64,000 bases of DNA, taken from positions 310,001 to 374,000 of the forward strand of contig JAWKTV010000002.1 of the NCBI GenBank assembly GCA_041398905.1. Reading direction: 5' to 3'. The notes below the pieces were generated by a model. It searched no databases. It saw only the letters and a list, made by a program, of their open reading frames with translations, and was not told the origin of the DNA. Made by a program: the position numbers and the translations under genes. Numbering within the stretch: position 1 is the stretch's first letter; the number at the start of each line of letters is the position of its first letter. Of this stretch, positions 1 to 11,913 are shown in pieces. This DNA is from JAWKTV01 sp041398905 (lineage in GTDB: Bacteria; Planctomycetota; Planctomycetia; Planctomycetales; Planctomycetaceae).

Positions 1-661
1 CCAACGAGTACTTGTCACCCGAAATGCCGGTGACCAGCACGTTGTCATCGGTGTTCGGCTGGTAGTCGGTGCGAATCGCCCCGTCCTTGCCCACCGTCTC
101 TTCCTTGAAGTAGTCGTAGGTGCCCGACTTCGTGTCCGGAGCGAACAGCTTGATCTTCTCGGCCGGCCACTCGGGATTGATGTCGCTCCACAGGTTGACC
201 TGACTGTCCTTCGACCAGATCTGGACGAGCTGCTCAACCGTGAGCGCGGTGCACCAGTCATTCTCGGGATTGACGACGACCGTCAGTCCGTCGGTGGCGA
301 CCATCAGCTCGATGTACTTGACGCCATTCTTCTCGCAGGCCTCCGCTTCGGAAGACTTGATCGGTCGTGACGCATTGCTGATATCGATGTCACCCCGCGA
401 GAAGGCCTCGAATCCACCGCCGGTGCCGGAGACGTTGACCTTCGGAATCACATCGGGATGCGCGTCACCGAAGCCCTCAGCGATCGCCATCGAGATCGGA
501 GCAACCGTGCTCGACCCGTCGATGTTGATCTGCGAACTCTGGGTCGCACCGCCAGCGCCTGAGCCACTCTCGGTGGTCGACGCTGTTTCAACGGTACACC
601 CAGCCAGGCCGACAAAGCCCAGCAGACCCAGACAAAGGCACCGACGCGTAATACCACTCAT
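1..661 (-). CDS. pstS: Phosphate ABC transporter substrate-binding lipoprotein PstS (3' end beyond window)
   Basis: The N-terminal ~220 residues of a periplasmic phosphate-binding protein that would deliver phosphate to the PstCAB importer. A short signal peptide ends in a lipobox (VGLAGC), so the mature protein is probably a lipoprotein. Then follow the family hallmarks: the DGSSTVAPIS phosphate loop, a GTGGGFEAFSRGDIDISNASR stretch whose first part is the GTGGG loop, and the VVVNPEND segment. The start is the ATG at 659-661, giving a complete signal peptide. The C-terminus lies outside the window. The gene is 103 bases downstream of a PhoR-type kinase on the same strand, which supports a role in the phosphate-starvation response. 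No pstC, pstA, pstB or phoB is visible. Confidence 0.93.
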   Translation of the reverse strand, partial: MSGITRRCLCLGLLGFVGLAGCTVETASTTESGSGAGGATQSSQINIDGSSTVAPISMAIAEGFGDAHPDVIPKVNVSGTGGGFEAFSRGDIDISNASRPIKSSEAEACEKNGVKYIELMVATDGLTVVVNPENDWCTALTVEQLVQIWSKDSQVNLWSDINPEWPAEKIKLFAPDTKSGTYDYFKEETVGKDGAIRTDYQPNTDDNVLVTGISGDKYSL

Positions 662-741
662 TCCAAAGTTCCTGCACGACTAATGGGGGATTCCTGAGCT
701 TCCAGACCAAGGGAAGACTGTCAGAACGCTATGGGAAGCGA

Positions 742-761
742 GTTAAGATGGTCACCTTAAC
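742..761 (-). promoter_or_regulatory. Candidate Pho-type operator upstream of pstS
   Basis: A 20-base near-palindrome with perfect 6-base arms (GTTAAG at 742-747, CTTAAC at 756-761) lies in the short gap between phoR and pstS. A further TTAA occurs a few bases away, at 765-768. TTAAC-type half-sites are typical of Pho boxes in several phyla, and the site lies about 80 bases upstream of pstS. Assigning it to a PhoB-like regulator is inference from position and neighbours. Confidence 0.45.
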
Positions 762-764
762 ATA

Positions 765-2195
765 TTAAGATTTCGTGAAGCCGCTCGAAGCTGGCTGATG
801 GCTGGTGATCGCCGGGGGTAAAGCAGTCCTGGGCAGGCGCACCCGAAACAGCGAGCCCCGCTGCTGGCCGCTGACAACCTCCACAGTGCCAGCATGTTGC
901 GTTACCAGATGCTTGACGATCGACAGCCCCAGGCCGGTCCCGCCCGCTTCGCGGGAGCGTGCCTTGTCGGCTCGGAAGAATCGCTCGAACACTCGCTCCC
1001 GATGCTCCGCCGCGATGCCGATCCCACAATCTTCGACCTCAAGCAGCACCTCGTCCGCCTCAGGCCGGCAACGGACAACCACCCAGCCGCCCGCCGGGGT
1101 GTAACGGATCGCATTGCTAACCAGATTGTCGAGAATCGTTCGCACCGCTTCCGCATCCGCCGTGATCGTCACCGGCTCATCGGGCAACTCCGCCCGCAGT
1201 TCATGGTTCCGCGCATCCGCCGGCCCCTGATGGGTTCGCAGGCAGTCCTGAATCGCAGCATGGAGATCGCAGGGCTGCAGTTCGAGCACGTCCGGCTGCG
1301 CCTCGATCCGGGCCAGCGCGATAACATCCAGGATCAGCTCACGCAGCCGCTCCGACTGCTCGACAATCCGCTCAACGAAGTTGCGATTCACGTCGGGGTC
1401 ATCAATCGCCCCTTCCAACAGCGAGTCCGCATAGGCTTGGATCGATGTGAGCGGGGTCTTCAGTTCGTGCCCGACGTTGGAGACGAACTCGGTGCGCAAC
1501 TGCTCCAGCCGCCTCAGTTCGGTGATGTCATGCAGCACCAGTACGGTCCCCAGACCGTCGTCCAAACGCAGCGGGCTGCCGGACACCGCCACGCGCCGCG
1601 ACTCGCGCGTCAATCCGACCTCGGCGGTCTGGTCAACTCCGTCACGCAGAATTTTCTCTACCAGTTGATGCAGCGCGCTCGACCGGGTGACCTCCTGCAG
1701 CGGGCGACCGACAGGCTCACGACGGACCAGTTCCAGCAGCCGCGAAGCGGTCGGGTTGAGGTACATCAGCCGGCCCCGGCTGTCGAGCACGATCACCCCT
1801 TCGATCATCGTCCCCAGAATCGATTGCAGCAGATTGGCGTCCTGCTGCAGTCCGGCCACGCGCTCGTCTGACTCCCGCTCGTTCTGGAGCAAGTGCTGGC
1901 GAGTCCGATCCAGTTCGTCGCGGAGCAGACTGACTTCGTCGTTCGTCGCCAATGCCGGCGACACGACATCCAGGTCGGTGCGCCACTGCCCCAGGTATTC
2001 GCGGAGCCGCGTGAGACCGTTGACGGTGTTGTGGGATGACCACCACGCCAGCCCCACCGTGATCCCCACAGCGGCCAGGCACGCGGCCGTCGCCGTGCCG
2101 ACCGAAGCCGACGACGCCCGACCCGCAAGCAACCCCGCCGCCAGCACTCCCCCCATCAGCAAAGTCTGGCGAAGAAACAGGCGTGAGGGGATCAT
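765..2195 (-). CDS. phoR: PhoR-type membrane sensor histidine kinase
   Basis: Sensor kinase of 476 residues. Two N-terminal hydrophobic stretches (about 8-25 and 32-52) anchor it, followed by a HAMP/coiled segment (55-125), a PAS domain (about 125-225), a HisKA domain with the phospho-acceptor H-box (GHELKTPLTS, His243) and a HATPase_c domain with N-box (DNLVSNAIRYTP), G1 (EDCGIGI) and G2 (GTGLGLSIVKHL). This is the classic PhoR layout. An open frame extends further upstream, but the ATG at 2195 puts the hydrophobic segment at the N-terminus and is preferred. pstS follows on the same strand, so phosphate sensing is the likely role. The cognate response regulator is not in the window. Confidence 0.9.
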   Translation of the reverse strand: MIPSRLFLRQTLLMGGVLAAGLLAGRASSASVGTATAACLAAVGITVGLAWWSSHNTVNGLTRLREYLGQWRTDLDVVSPALATNDEVSLLRDELDRTRQHLLQNERESDERVAGLQQDANLLQSILGTMIEGVIVLDSRGRLMYLNPTASRLLELVRREPVGRPLQEVTRSSALHQLVEKILRDGVDQTAEVGLTRESRRVAVSGSPLRLDDGLGTVLVLHDITELRRLEQLRTEFVSNVGHELKTPLTSIQAYADSLLEGAIDDPDVNRNFVERIVEQSERLRELILDVIALARIEAQPDVLELQPCDLHAAIQDCLRTHQGPADARNHELRAELPDEPVTITADAEAVRTILDNLVSNAIRYTPAGGWVVVRCRPEADEVLLEVEDCGIGIAAEHRERVFERFFRADKARSREAGGTGLGLSIVKHLVTQHAGTVEVVSGQQRGSLFRVRLPRTALPPAITSHQPASSGFTKS

Positions 2196-2440
2196 GGAAT
2201 CTCGCCGACTCGAAGTGGATGTGCCCCTTATGGTACTTTGCGGGCCGGGTGCTGCCAGTTCCGATCGTGTGAAGATCCGATCAATTGCCAGTCGCCGTTC
2301 GTTCGCAGGGGATTGGATCCGCGACTCCACCGCTGGCAATGGAGTTCCGCTGTCACCGGTCGGGGTCGTCCGGGGGACGGACCAGGCGCGAACCCGCAAT
2401 CCTCCCCGTTGTCCCTCGCACTCTCCCACGACGATCGATC

Positions 2441-3492
2441 ATGAGCTGGGACGACATTCGTGGCCATGACACGCAACTGGCGATGTTCCGCCGTGCGATC
2501 GCACGGGGCCGCGTCGCCCACGCTTACCTGTTCCTGGGACCACCCGGCGTGGGCAAGCGGCTCATCGCGCATCGCATCGCCCAATGCCTGTTCTGCCAGA
2601 CGCACGCCGACAGCGAGCTGCGCGCCTGCGGCATCTGCTCGGCCTGCAAGCAGGTCAAAAGTGGTACTCATTCCGACCTGATGTCGATCGGTCTCCCGCC
2701 CGGCAAGCGCGAACTGCCGATCTCCCTGCTGCTGGGCGAGCCCGATCGTCGCGGCCGGGAGGGGCTGTTGCACGACCTCTCGCTGCGGCCGATGTCGGCC
2801 GATCGTCGCATCGCCATCATCGACGATGCGGACCGCATGAACGACGAAAGCGCGAACGCGCTGCTCAAGACGCTTGAGGAACCTCCCCCGGGGCGATTCT
2901 GTTTCTCATCAGTCCCAGCTCGGATGCGTTGCTGCCCACCATCCGCAGCCGCTGCCAGCCGCTGCTCTTCTCGAGCCTGCCCACCGAAGTTGTCGCCGAG
3001 TTGCTCGAAGCCGAAGACGCGGGTGATGTCGCGACCTGTCTGGATGTCGCCCGACTCAGCGACGGGAGCCTCGATACCGCACGGCTGCTGCTTCAGCCCG
3101 GCCTGCGGGAGCTTCGGGCGGAAGTACAGCGTCAGCTCGCGAGCCGCCCGTTCGACTGGGTGACCGCCTCGACCGTCCTTCTCAAGCAGATTGAAGAGAT
3201 CGACTCCGCCCCCGCCGCGCAGCGCGAGACCGCCGTCTGGCTCATCCGTTTCGCCGCCGACTTCCTCCGTCAGGCTCTCAGACCCGAAGGCGCGAGGTCC
3301 GACGCGGTGCAAGACTTCCAGCGGCAACACCCCCCCACGAGCGATCTCGCCACCGACCGCACCACCCTCGCCATCGACCGCTGCGTCAACGCATCCGGCC
3401 AACTGCACCAGTCGATGCCGGTCCCAATGTGCCTGGAATCCCTGTTCAGCGACATCTCACGAGTCCTCCGCGGTGACCTGCTGACCGTGTAA
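2441..3492 (+). CDS. holB: DNA polymerase III delta' subunit (frameshifted)
   Basis: Clamp-loader subunit delta' of the replicative polymerase. The first part (MSWDDIRGHD start) has the Walker-A-like GPPGVGKR (residues 33-40), a zinc-binding cysteine set (C53, C64, C67, C70) and the DDADRMN and NALLKTLEEPPPG motifs. At about 2894, inside a CCCCCGGGG run, the frame breaks. The next frame continues with AILFLISPSSDALLPTIRSR, the sensor-1/arginine-finger SRC region, and then the C-terminal collar domain to 3492. One missing G would restore a protein of about 350 residues. Since the gene is essential, a sequencing indel is the best explanation. It is divergent from phoR, with a 245-base gap. Confidence 0.88.
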
Positions 3493-3525
3493 CGGCGGAC
3501 ATTGCGAGCGAGCGGGCGGCGGACG

Positions 3526-4750
3526 TCAGTCGGCATCCGCCGGCGGTCGGGCACCCGCATCCGTGACGGGCGATGATTCCCGTCGTTCCAAGTCGCCTCG
3601 CTCGGCATCCCGAAACATCGGATCTTTGCCGTAGCTGCCATTGGTCTCGGCGCTCGGCAGGTCAAGCCGATCGCTGCGGCGCGGACTGTCGATGCAGTAC
3701 CAGTGGTTCGCATCGAAGCGGAACGTGTCCGCCGAGGTGCCGCCACCAACGTTCACGATCGACCGCACCTCGTCGGATCGATAGGCGATGATGTTGTTCG
3801 CGAACACGCCGTCACGACACGCGACAAACGCCGGACCCTGCGTCTCCTGCAGAATGCGAATGACCCACCGCGTGGGCCGATAGATCGTGTTGTGACGCAC
3901 GGTGGCTCCGTCGACACCAACGAACGCGATCGGCGACATCGAACCGACGAACGTGCAGTCCTCGACCGTGATGTTTCGGGCCTCGTAGTCGGCGTCACGC
4001 GGTCGAAAGTAATCCCGCCCCGTGCTCCCGCCGATGTTCACCGCGCGACCACCCGCGTTCTCGAACAGGCAGTGACGAATGCTGATGTCGCGCGCTGCCA
4101 CCTTTGGTCTGCACACCGTTGCCGAAGATGTCACCGCGATATCGAAACTGACATCCCCGGACCTCACCCGCATGACAACCGACCATGTCGACTGCCGAAC
4201 CGCTCTCGCCCCACCGTTCGATCACGCAATCTTCAACGACGAAGTCCGACAGGCCGGACAGCTTGATGCCATCGTGGTTCCCCTTCGGCCCAACGTCGCG
4301 CACCTGAATCCCTGACAGGTGAATTCCTCGCGCAGGCTCGCCGGCGTTTCCGCCATCGTCGATGTTCAGCCCATTGCCACTCGCGTTGCGCAGCACGAGA
4401 CCGCGGAGCTGCACGTAAGCGGGCGCGCGAAGATGGATCCCCGAACCGCCCCCCACGATCTCGGGAGGCCGGGCGGCGTCCCGCGCTTCGATCACGATCG
4501 GCCGCGCCCGCGTCCCCCGCAGCCCGTCGAACGACAGTCCACCCGCGTACTCCCCAGACGACAGCCGCACCGTCGTCCCCGGGACCGCCGCTCTTACCGC
4601 GGCGATCAGTTCCTCGCGATTCGACACGTCGACGGTCTGGCCTTCTTCAGCCGGCGACACGCCCTGCTGCGCCGCCACCGGGTTCATCATGCAGGCGACC
4701 CCCAGAAGGATCGCCAAGGGGGTGACCAACGAACGTCGGCTCTTGCACAT
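3526..4750 (-). CDS. Secreted right-handed parallel beta-helix protein (frameshifted)
   Basis: An exported protein of about 407 residues with a signal peptide (MCKSRRSLVTPLAILLGVAC..., cleavage near AAQQG). After it comes a ladder of beta-helix rungs (VQLRGLVLRNASGNGLNI, GIHLSGIQVRDVG, ISIRHCLFENAGGRAVNI, ITVEDCTFVG) typical of NosD/pectate-lyase-like folds that bind or cleave polysaccharides. The frame breaks at about 4100: the rung reading GNGVQTKGGSAR continues as RDISIRHC in another frame, consistent with one inserted base. A strong ribosome site (AAGGAGA) lies 8 bases before the ATG at 4750. Catalytic residues could not be identified, so enzymatic activity is unproven. The 205 bases upstream contain no gene. 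Confidence 0.75.
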
Positions 4751-4955
4751 CACATCGGTCTCCTTATCAACAGTCACTGTCTCGGATGCTCCGCATCCCG
4801 CGCGATCGGCGGGAGAGAGTGCGGGCCTTGGAACTCTCGGGTATGCCGACGCGCGGACGCGACGCCGACCACCTCCCGGACGACTCAGCTTGACTCGCAG
4901 ACCAACGGATAGCAAAAGCATTCAAGGGCCGCTCATCAAGTGTGATAGCGAGGGG

Positions 4956-6670
4956 CTACCGTCCGCGATCGAAGTACCGACTCAACACGCGGAGGCGATG
5001 AACCTGGTAGCCGACGAAGCCGCCGACCAGCGCGATGATGCCGCCGATCAGGAACGGGTAATGACGTGGCCAGACGGTGTCGCTGCCAAAGAAATAGACC
5101 AGCGCGTACGAGGCGAGGCAGAAGACCGTCATGAAGCTCACCAGCCGTACCCGGACCCAAAACCCGGCGGCGACGATCAGCAGCGGATAGCCGACGATCA
5201 ACAGCTCGCGCGGCTCCGCCGCGAGCATCACCAGTATCGTGAACAGGACCGCATCCGCTCCGGCCCAGACGAACGGGATCACGGCCGGGGCCGTTCCCCG
5301 GTTGAGCACGATCTGGCATACCCAGGAGACCGCGACCCAGATGGCCATCGTACTCATCACGGTCCAGTGGTCGACGGGCGTTGTGGCGGCGGTCAGGTAG
5401 TAACCGTGCTCGATGACGATGGCCAGTGTCAGCCCGATCAGCCGACAGACCAGACCGGGCTCGCGGCGGACCCAGCGCTGCAGCCGACGAACCACGCTGA
5501 CCGCCGGCATCTGGAGTGGTTCTCCCCGCCGAAAGCGATCGAGATCTTCAGCCAGTTCGGCGGCGGACTCATAACGGCGAGCCGGGTCCTTCTCCAGACA
5601 GCGGAGGCAGATCTGCTCGAGGTCGCCGGGGACGCGACGGTTCCAGCGCGAGGAGGCAACGGGTCCGCTTCGCGAACCTTAAGCAGCACGTCCAGCGGGT
5701 TGTCCTCCCGAAACGGCGGACGGCCGGTCAGCAGTTCGTACAGGATGGCCCCGAGACTGTAGATGTCGCTGAGTTTCGTCACCTCGCTGGGCCGGCCCCA
5801 GGCTTGCTCAGGCGACATGTAGCAGGGGGTGCCGACGATCGTCCCGGTCGCCGTCTGGTCCGACTCGCTGTAGACCTTCGCCAGGCCGAAGTCGGTGACG
5901 TAGGGAATCCCATGGGCGTCGAGCAGGATGTTGGCCGGCTTGAGGTCGCGATGCACGATCCCTTTTTCGTGCAGGTAGTCGACCGCCCGCGCGACCGCCG
6001 CCAACAGTTCGGCGGCGCGATCCGGCTCGATCGGAGTGTTGCGTGACAGCCCGCTCAGGCTTGACCCTTCGATCAGGTCCATTGTCAGATAGTGCAGCCC
6101 GCTTCGTTCGCCGACATCGTGCACCTTGACGATGTGCGAGTGCGTCAGGCTCGCCGCCGCGCGGGCCTCCTGGTAGAAGCGGCGAATCTCGTCCTGCGAG
6201 GCCCATTGGCTCGAACGGATCATCTTGATTGCGACGGTGGCCTGCAGCGTCTTGTGTCGCGCCTTGTAAACGACTCCCATGCCGCCGCGACCGATTTCCT
6301 CCAGCAGCTCATACCCACCGAAGTCAACGGGCAGAGCGTCGAACAGCGACGACCCGCCGCCGCTTCGCGCCGAGTGCCCGTGTCCATCCGCGGGCGGTGT
6401 CGAGATCAGTGTCCGTTCGACGCCAGAGCGCGGCGACTCGGGTGACGGAGTGAAGTCGTCACCCGGTCCCGGCGGCGGGGCGAAGCGATCGAGCTTGTCG
6501 AGACACCCCAGCAGGGACAGCAGTTCCGGATGATCGCGGAGGATTTCAGCCGACCGCGCCTGTCCGCAAACGTGGTCGCCCGTCTGCACCGCCATCAGGT
6601 ACTCGTCGAGCAACTGGGCCAGCCGCTCGTCGGGGTCCGTGTGCTCCGGGCCTGATGCGGATCGTGCCAT
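4956..6670 (-). CDS. Membrane-anchored Ser/Thr protein kinase (frameshifted)
   Basis: A eukaryotic-type kinase. An N-terminal region of about 118 residues precedes the catalytic domain (glycine loop IGRGGMGVVY 127-136, Lys149 in VAIK, HRDLKPAN 240-247 with Asp242, DFG 260-262, SPE 286-288). At about 5650 the frame shifts. The adjacent frame supplies the end of the kinase domain (VPGDLEQICLRCLEKDPARR, YESAAELAEDLDRF) and then a C-terminal part with four or five hydrophobic helices ending at 4956. The catalytic residues are all present. One indel would yield about 570 residues. Kinases ending in a multi-helix membrane part are frequent in planctomycetes; the substrate is unknown. Confidence 0.85.
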
Positions 6671-6873
6671 GACTGCTTGTGCTGGAATGCCGAGAGCATC
6701 ACGGCGATCACTGTGTCGTGACCCCGTTCGCGTTGACGAGGCGGGGCCGGAAGAACTCCGTCTCGACGTTCACGACCAGCCGCAGCGCCATGTCCGCGAC
6801 CTCCGCGATTCCCACCATCCTCCTCCGGACTACCGCGTGACCCGCTCAGGATAGCACAATCGCGGTTCGCCGA

Positions 6874-9800
6874 TCATGGCGCGGGTTGCTCATCCGCCGG
6901 TTTCGTGGTGCGGGGCTGCTTCGCGTTCCGAATCACGAGCATCTTTGAGCCATAGACGAGCCGGATGGCGTCTCCATCTTCCGGGACTTCCCATGCCACG
7001 ATCCGGCCGGGGTTCGTACCGGTCGACTCGTGCAGCGTTTCGCCGGTCCGCTTGTCGAGGATCATCCGCTCGTGCAACTTCTGCGTGACATCGCCGCTGC
7101 GAATCGTCGCCAGCGGCAGCACCGGCCAGCGCGGTGGGTAGGCCACGTTGACGTGCTGGTTCAGCACTTCGCGGCTCCAGGCGATGTCGCCGGTGCCACG
7201 ATCGATGACGGTAAGCACGCCGTGAATCGGCCGCTCCGACACCAGAATCGCCTCGGTCCGGTGCGCTCCCGTGGAGGGGAGGCCATTCACGCAGACATAC
7301 ACCCGTTGGGCGTCCGCGAACGTGGTGACGGAGTCCCACACTTGATCGGCATCGAGATTCAACGTGACATCGAAACGGGCTTTGCCAGTGGTGATGTCCA
7401 CCAGTACCGACCGTCGCCGCGGACGATCAGCAGATCACGTCCGTCGACGACGCTCCACCGCGACTTGGCGGGTCCGGTGTACGTCCACTCTTCGCGATCC
7501 GTGAGCGGGTCGTACAGCGAGAACGTCATGGTGTCGGCGGTCGTGTCCTGCACGACCGACAGGAGTCGTCGTCCCCAGTTGATGCCGATGGGTGTTCGCA
7601 CTGTGGCGGGTGGAAGCGGGCGGGTCGCCAGCAGCCGGCCATCGAGCGGGCTGTAGACCTGCAGCGGACCCCCGCCCGCAGGCCGGACGACAATCGCCTC
7701 GGCATCGCCCACGATCTCGCTGACGCGGAAGCTGAGCGACCGCTTCCAGATCGGCCGTTGCGTCCGGGCTTCGATCATCGTCAGCTCGTTTCCCAGCAGA
7801 AAGCACAGTCGGTCATCCACCAGCGGACCGACAACGCCCAGGATGTTCCCCATCCGGTCGTGCCGGACTTCCACACCGCGGAACTCGGAGATGTCCGTCG
7901 GCGTCGACTGCAGCGTCTGCGTCGCGAGCTTCTGGCGGGAGCGAGCGCCGTCGCCTTTGAGTGCGTCAATCATGATGAACTGCTCGTCATGCACCACCAC
8001 CAGCAGATGCCCCGCCTGCAGCAATGCGGACGCCGGCGTCTGGATGCCGGTGCGCGGTCGCCGCAGATTGGTCGTCCACAGGTGCCGACCCCAATCGTCG
8101 AACGCATAGAGTCGATCAACGTCCCATTCGAAGCTCCACCCGGCCAGTGGACCGTCACATCCGCCCACGACCGGCACCTCGCGATGCCGCTCGGCACGGA
8201 CGGCGGAGTCCTCGATCACCTCCAGCGGCGGCTGCACCGGCGGGCCATCCGTCGCCACCAGCAGCCGCGCGACATCCCGGTCCTTGCGCCACTCGTCCAG
8301 CAGGTCGCGACCGCTGCGTTCGTCCAAGAGCGGGATGTCGGCGAACTCGCCTTCGAGCCGCGCGATCCAACCGGGCAGCGGCCGCGCCACTTCCGACTGC
8401 AGGTAGAGTTCCGTCAACCGGGCGATCGCTTCGCCTTGCACCTTGGAATCCGATGATCCGAGCAGCGGCAACCACTGGCCTTCCTGCTGCAGGCGGGAGC
8501 GCTGGCTGCTTCTGCGTGCGAGTTCGAGCCGGGCCCGCTCCGCCAGCGGCGTCGGCCGCGCGAGAAGTTCCAGCCGCGACAACGCCAGTTCCGCGACATC
8601 GCGCGGTTGCGACACCGCGTCGTCCACCGCGTCGCCAATCAACTGATCGATCTGCCCGCGGGTCGGTTCGTCGACCGAGTCGTAAAGTTCCCTCACCTCG
8701 GCCGCGAGCCACTGTTCCGGGGCCACCTGTCGTTCTGAGTCGATCCGCTCCAGACCACCGGTCGCGGTCAGCAGCTGGCCCCACCTGAGATACTGCCGCA
8801 TGGCGGCGATCGGCTCGCCGGCGGAACGCAGCGCGGAGGCGTACAGGCGACGGAACTCGAGTTCTTCCGGCGTGCCGCTGACCAGCCGGTCCAACGACTC
8901 CGCCGCATCACGATGGGCCGCGAAGTCGCCCCGGAGATTGCTCATCTCGATGCCAACCAGCAGTCGCCGGGTGAGCGGGTGATCCTCCAGTTCCAGCGCG
9001 CGACGCAGGTCCGCGACACCGGCGGTCGTCTCGCCGGCCTGCAGGCGCATTTGACCGCGCAAGGCAAGCGCGCTGGCCGAGAGCTGATCGTCCGGCACCG
9101 CGCCAGCCAATTCGGCTTCCACGTTCGCGAGGGCGGTGAACGCGGCGACCTCCGTTGCCGACTGGTACACCAGTCGTCCGCCAGCCGTCACCAGATTGCC
9201 GGGGACACGACCGGCGGGCAAGGGGGTCTTCGCGAGCACGCGCGGCGTGGACAGATCGATCGTGGCGATTTCACCTGAGACGAGAGGCAACAGGTAGCGT
9301 TTGCCACTGCGGACTCCGTAGCCCGCCGGTGCCCCGACTTGCAACGACTCATCCCAGGCGGGCGTGCCGTCCGCGATTCGCAAGGCATCCAGACCCTGTT
9401 CGCCGACAAGGAACAGCACGCCGTTGCCGGCTCCGGCCAGCGCCAGCCAGTCACCGCGCGGCTGCTCCCAAAGTCGTTCTCCATCGGCGAGGCGAAAGCA
9501 GATCAGCGTCGCGCTGTCGATGGCGGGTACGAAGACGTGGCCATCGACGATCAGCGGTGTCGCATCGTGCCAGCGATCTTCGCCGAGCAGTCGTTCGAGC
9601 GCGGACTCCGGAGCTTCGCTGCGAACGCTGTTTCGCGCCCGCCGCAATGCCAGGAGCCGTGCGTCGGCTTGCTGACCCGGGGCCTCCAGCCGGTAGGAAC
9701 TGACCCACAGGAACTGTCGACGTCCCAGATCAATCGCCGAGACGATTCCGTCGCCCGCCGTGCAAATGACCACGTCGCCGGTTGCGGCGAGGCCGATGTT

Positions 9801-11457
9801 CGAGGTCCGCCGCAACTCCTGTCGCTCCCGGATTTGGGTGGCGCTGGGCGAGAGCGTCTGCAGCGATTGCGACCACAGCAGCGTGGGCGGCGCGGTGGTC
9901 GGGTCGAGCACGAGCAAGCGGGCTTCGCCGCGGTCCTCGACCAGACACAGCAATTGCCCGCGATGCACCAGTGGCGCACCCAGCAGGAACCAGCCATGCA
10001 GCGGATCATCGACATTCGTGCGGCGGCCCCCGATTTCCCACTCGATCTTGCCTCCGCGCAGCGAGTAGGCGATCAGGCTGTTTTGCTCGAACGGGCCGCG
10101 CGGATGCTGGCCTGGTGCGATGAACGGAGTGCTGCTGTCGATCGCCCCCAGCATGCCGCAGTCGAGAATCGCGTACACTCGCTCGCTGTCGGCGCTCAAT
10201 GACATCGATGTCAGGTCTCGATAGGCCCGCTGCCCGAAGAACAGCGCCCGCGTCGAATCATCACGCTCCTGGTAGTCGATCCGCTCGACGAGTTCCTGAT
10301 AGGTCGCGTCGTTGCTGGTCGCCAGCGAAATCCAGCGGACCTCACCCGTGTTGAGATCGAACGCGGACCTTGTCCGGGCCGTGCACGATCACACTGTCGC
10401 CCACTACGAGCGGCACGCCGGTCGCGAGCAGCGGAGCTCCCCGCGAGTTCTGCTCGGCGATCAACTGGCTCTGCTGCGATGCGAGCAGCTTGCGGACGTC
10501 TTCGACTCGTTCCGGGTAGAGGCTGTCGAGTTCGTCGACGGTCGACACGCGCCAGGTCGGCTCGCCGAGCGGCGGCGCGAACGAGCTGTTGACGTTCCGG
10601 GTTCCCGCGCCCCGGTAGATGAGCAGCTCACTCGTCGCCGGTCCGCTGGTGAAGGTCGCGGGCGGACTGGTGCCGGGGTCGAACTCCGACGCGGCCTGCC
10701 CGAGTGCCGCCCGCAGTTGTTCGAGCGGTTCGCCCGCCGAGGGCTTGAGCTGGATGGTGCGCCCGGCGATTTCCAGCGAAACGGGTTTGTCGATCGGCAG
10801 CGTCGCCAGCTCGGCGGCCGCCTGGGTGATGGCATCGCTCCGCAGCCAACTGACCGCCGCGCGGACCCTCAGTTGATCACCGAACTCGCCGGTTGCCCCC
10901 GGGTCACTGGTGAGATCGGAGAACAGCAAGGCGGCGGTGAGTGTCTCGCCCCGATCGAAGTACAGCCGCGCCAACTCGTAAGCGGCCTGCCGACCCGCCG
11001 GCGTGCGGGGGTAAATTCGAATCAATGCATGCAGTCCGTCGATCGAGCCTTGCTCCCGCGCGGTCGCCAGCATGGTCGCGGCCGCCTCCTGGAAGCGACG
11101 TTCGTACTGCTGACGTCCAACCAGCGGCAGTTCCTTAATCGCCTGATTCGCCAATCCCCGCACACTTCGAACCTGCGGTCCCGCCGCGAGAAAGTCGTCG
11201 GGGTTCTCCTGCAACTGCTGCAGGAAATCGATCGCCTTCTCCCAGTCGGCGTTGGCGACCGCCAGCTTGGCGCGCTCCAGGAATTCATCCGCTCGGGGAG
11301 ATTGCGGCACGCCCGAGAGTTCGTAAGGGATGAACCCCGATTGTGCGCGGAGCGGCGCGACCAGACAGGCGCCCAGCGACAGCCAGACGGCGACCCTCAG
11401 CAGGGTTCGGCCCCGCGGGCGACTGAGAAGCTGGCTGCGATCGGTTCGCGAAGTCAT
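6874..11457 (-). CDS. Very large exported PQQ-type beta-propeller protein with TPR-like N-terminus (two frameshifts)
   Basis: Reconstructed as one gene of about 1,527 codons in three pieces. The first (11457 to about 10375) has a signal peptide (LLRVAVWLSLGACLVAPLRAQ) and a helical, TPR-like region (ADWEKAIDFLQQLQ, QEAAATMLATAREQG). The second (about 10375 to 7400) carries PQQ/BamB-like blades (GKIEWEIGGR, DGERLWEQPRGDW, RQFLWVSSYRL, GRHLWTTNLRR). The third (about 7400 to 6874) finishes the propeller (VDITTGKARFDVTLNL, GDIAWSREVLN). Joins are clean: HGPDKVR continues as AFDLNTGEVRW, and GDGRY continues as LVDITTGK. Exact indels are missing bases at both sites. The function is unknown; such proteins are thought to be exported scaffolds or binding proteins. 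A smaller relative lies at 42712-44844. Confidence 0.8.
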
Positions 11458-11913
11458 ACCGTGTGCTGCTCGATGTTCACGGGAGGTTGGAACCGTCGTC
11501 GCACGATTCGCATCAGTCGTCTCGTCGGCCGATCCGTATCGAGTCCGTATCGCTCCCGCCTTCCAGAAATGTCCTGTCCACGAGAGTAACCGATTGTAGG
11601 CGATCCCGGCAGCCGAGATCGGCGACACGTCGCCGCAGGGGTGCGGTCGCTGGTTGGTGGGGGATGCGGATGCCCGGTGCGGGATTCCTGGCGAGCCCGC
11701 ATCCCCACCATGAGGCGACTGCACCCTTGCCGCACGGACCATCCTCGGTCGAGGCGGATGACGCGCTGGGCCGGCTTTCGTGGTATCTGCGACACACCTG
11801 ACGCCATCACCACAGTCGCCGACGGACTTGCACCGTAGCCAACAGTCTCGCTACGCTCGCACGAACGTCAGAATATCCTCTCCACGCCCACCTTGGATCT
11901 CGGGTTTCGCAGC
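11458..11913. other. Intergenic region between divergent genes
   Basis: 456 bases between the start of the large propeller gene and the CobW-type GTPase gene. Several short open frames overlap each other on both strands without ribosome sites or recognisable products. The region should carry the promoters of both genes, but I see no convincing -35/-10 pair or repeat. Confidence 0.5.

Noticed and set aside
894..1871. Long open frame antisense to the PhoR kinase
   Set aside because: GC-rich coding DNA gives long antisense frames; the sequence has no family motif and the sense strand clearly encodes a kinase.
2880..2910. Programmed ribosomal frameshift in holB, by analogy with dnaX
   Set aside because: No slippery A-rich heptamer or stimulatory hairpin, and the unshifted product is not a known form; a missing G is simpler.
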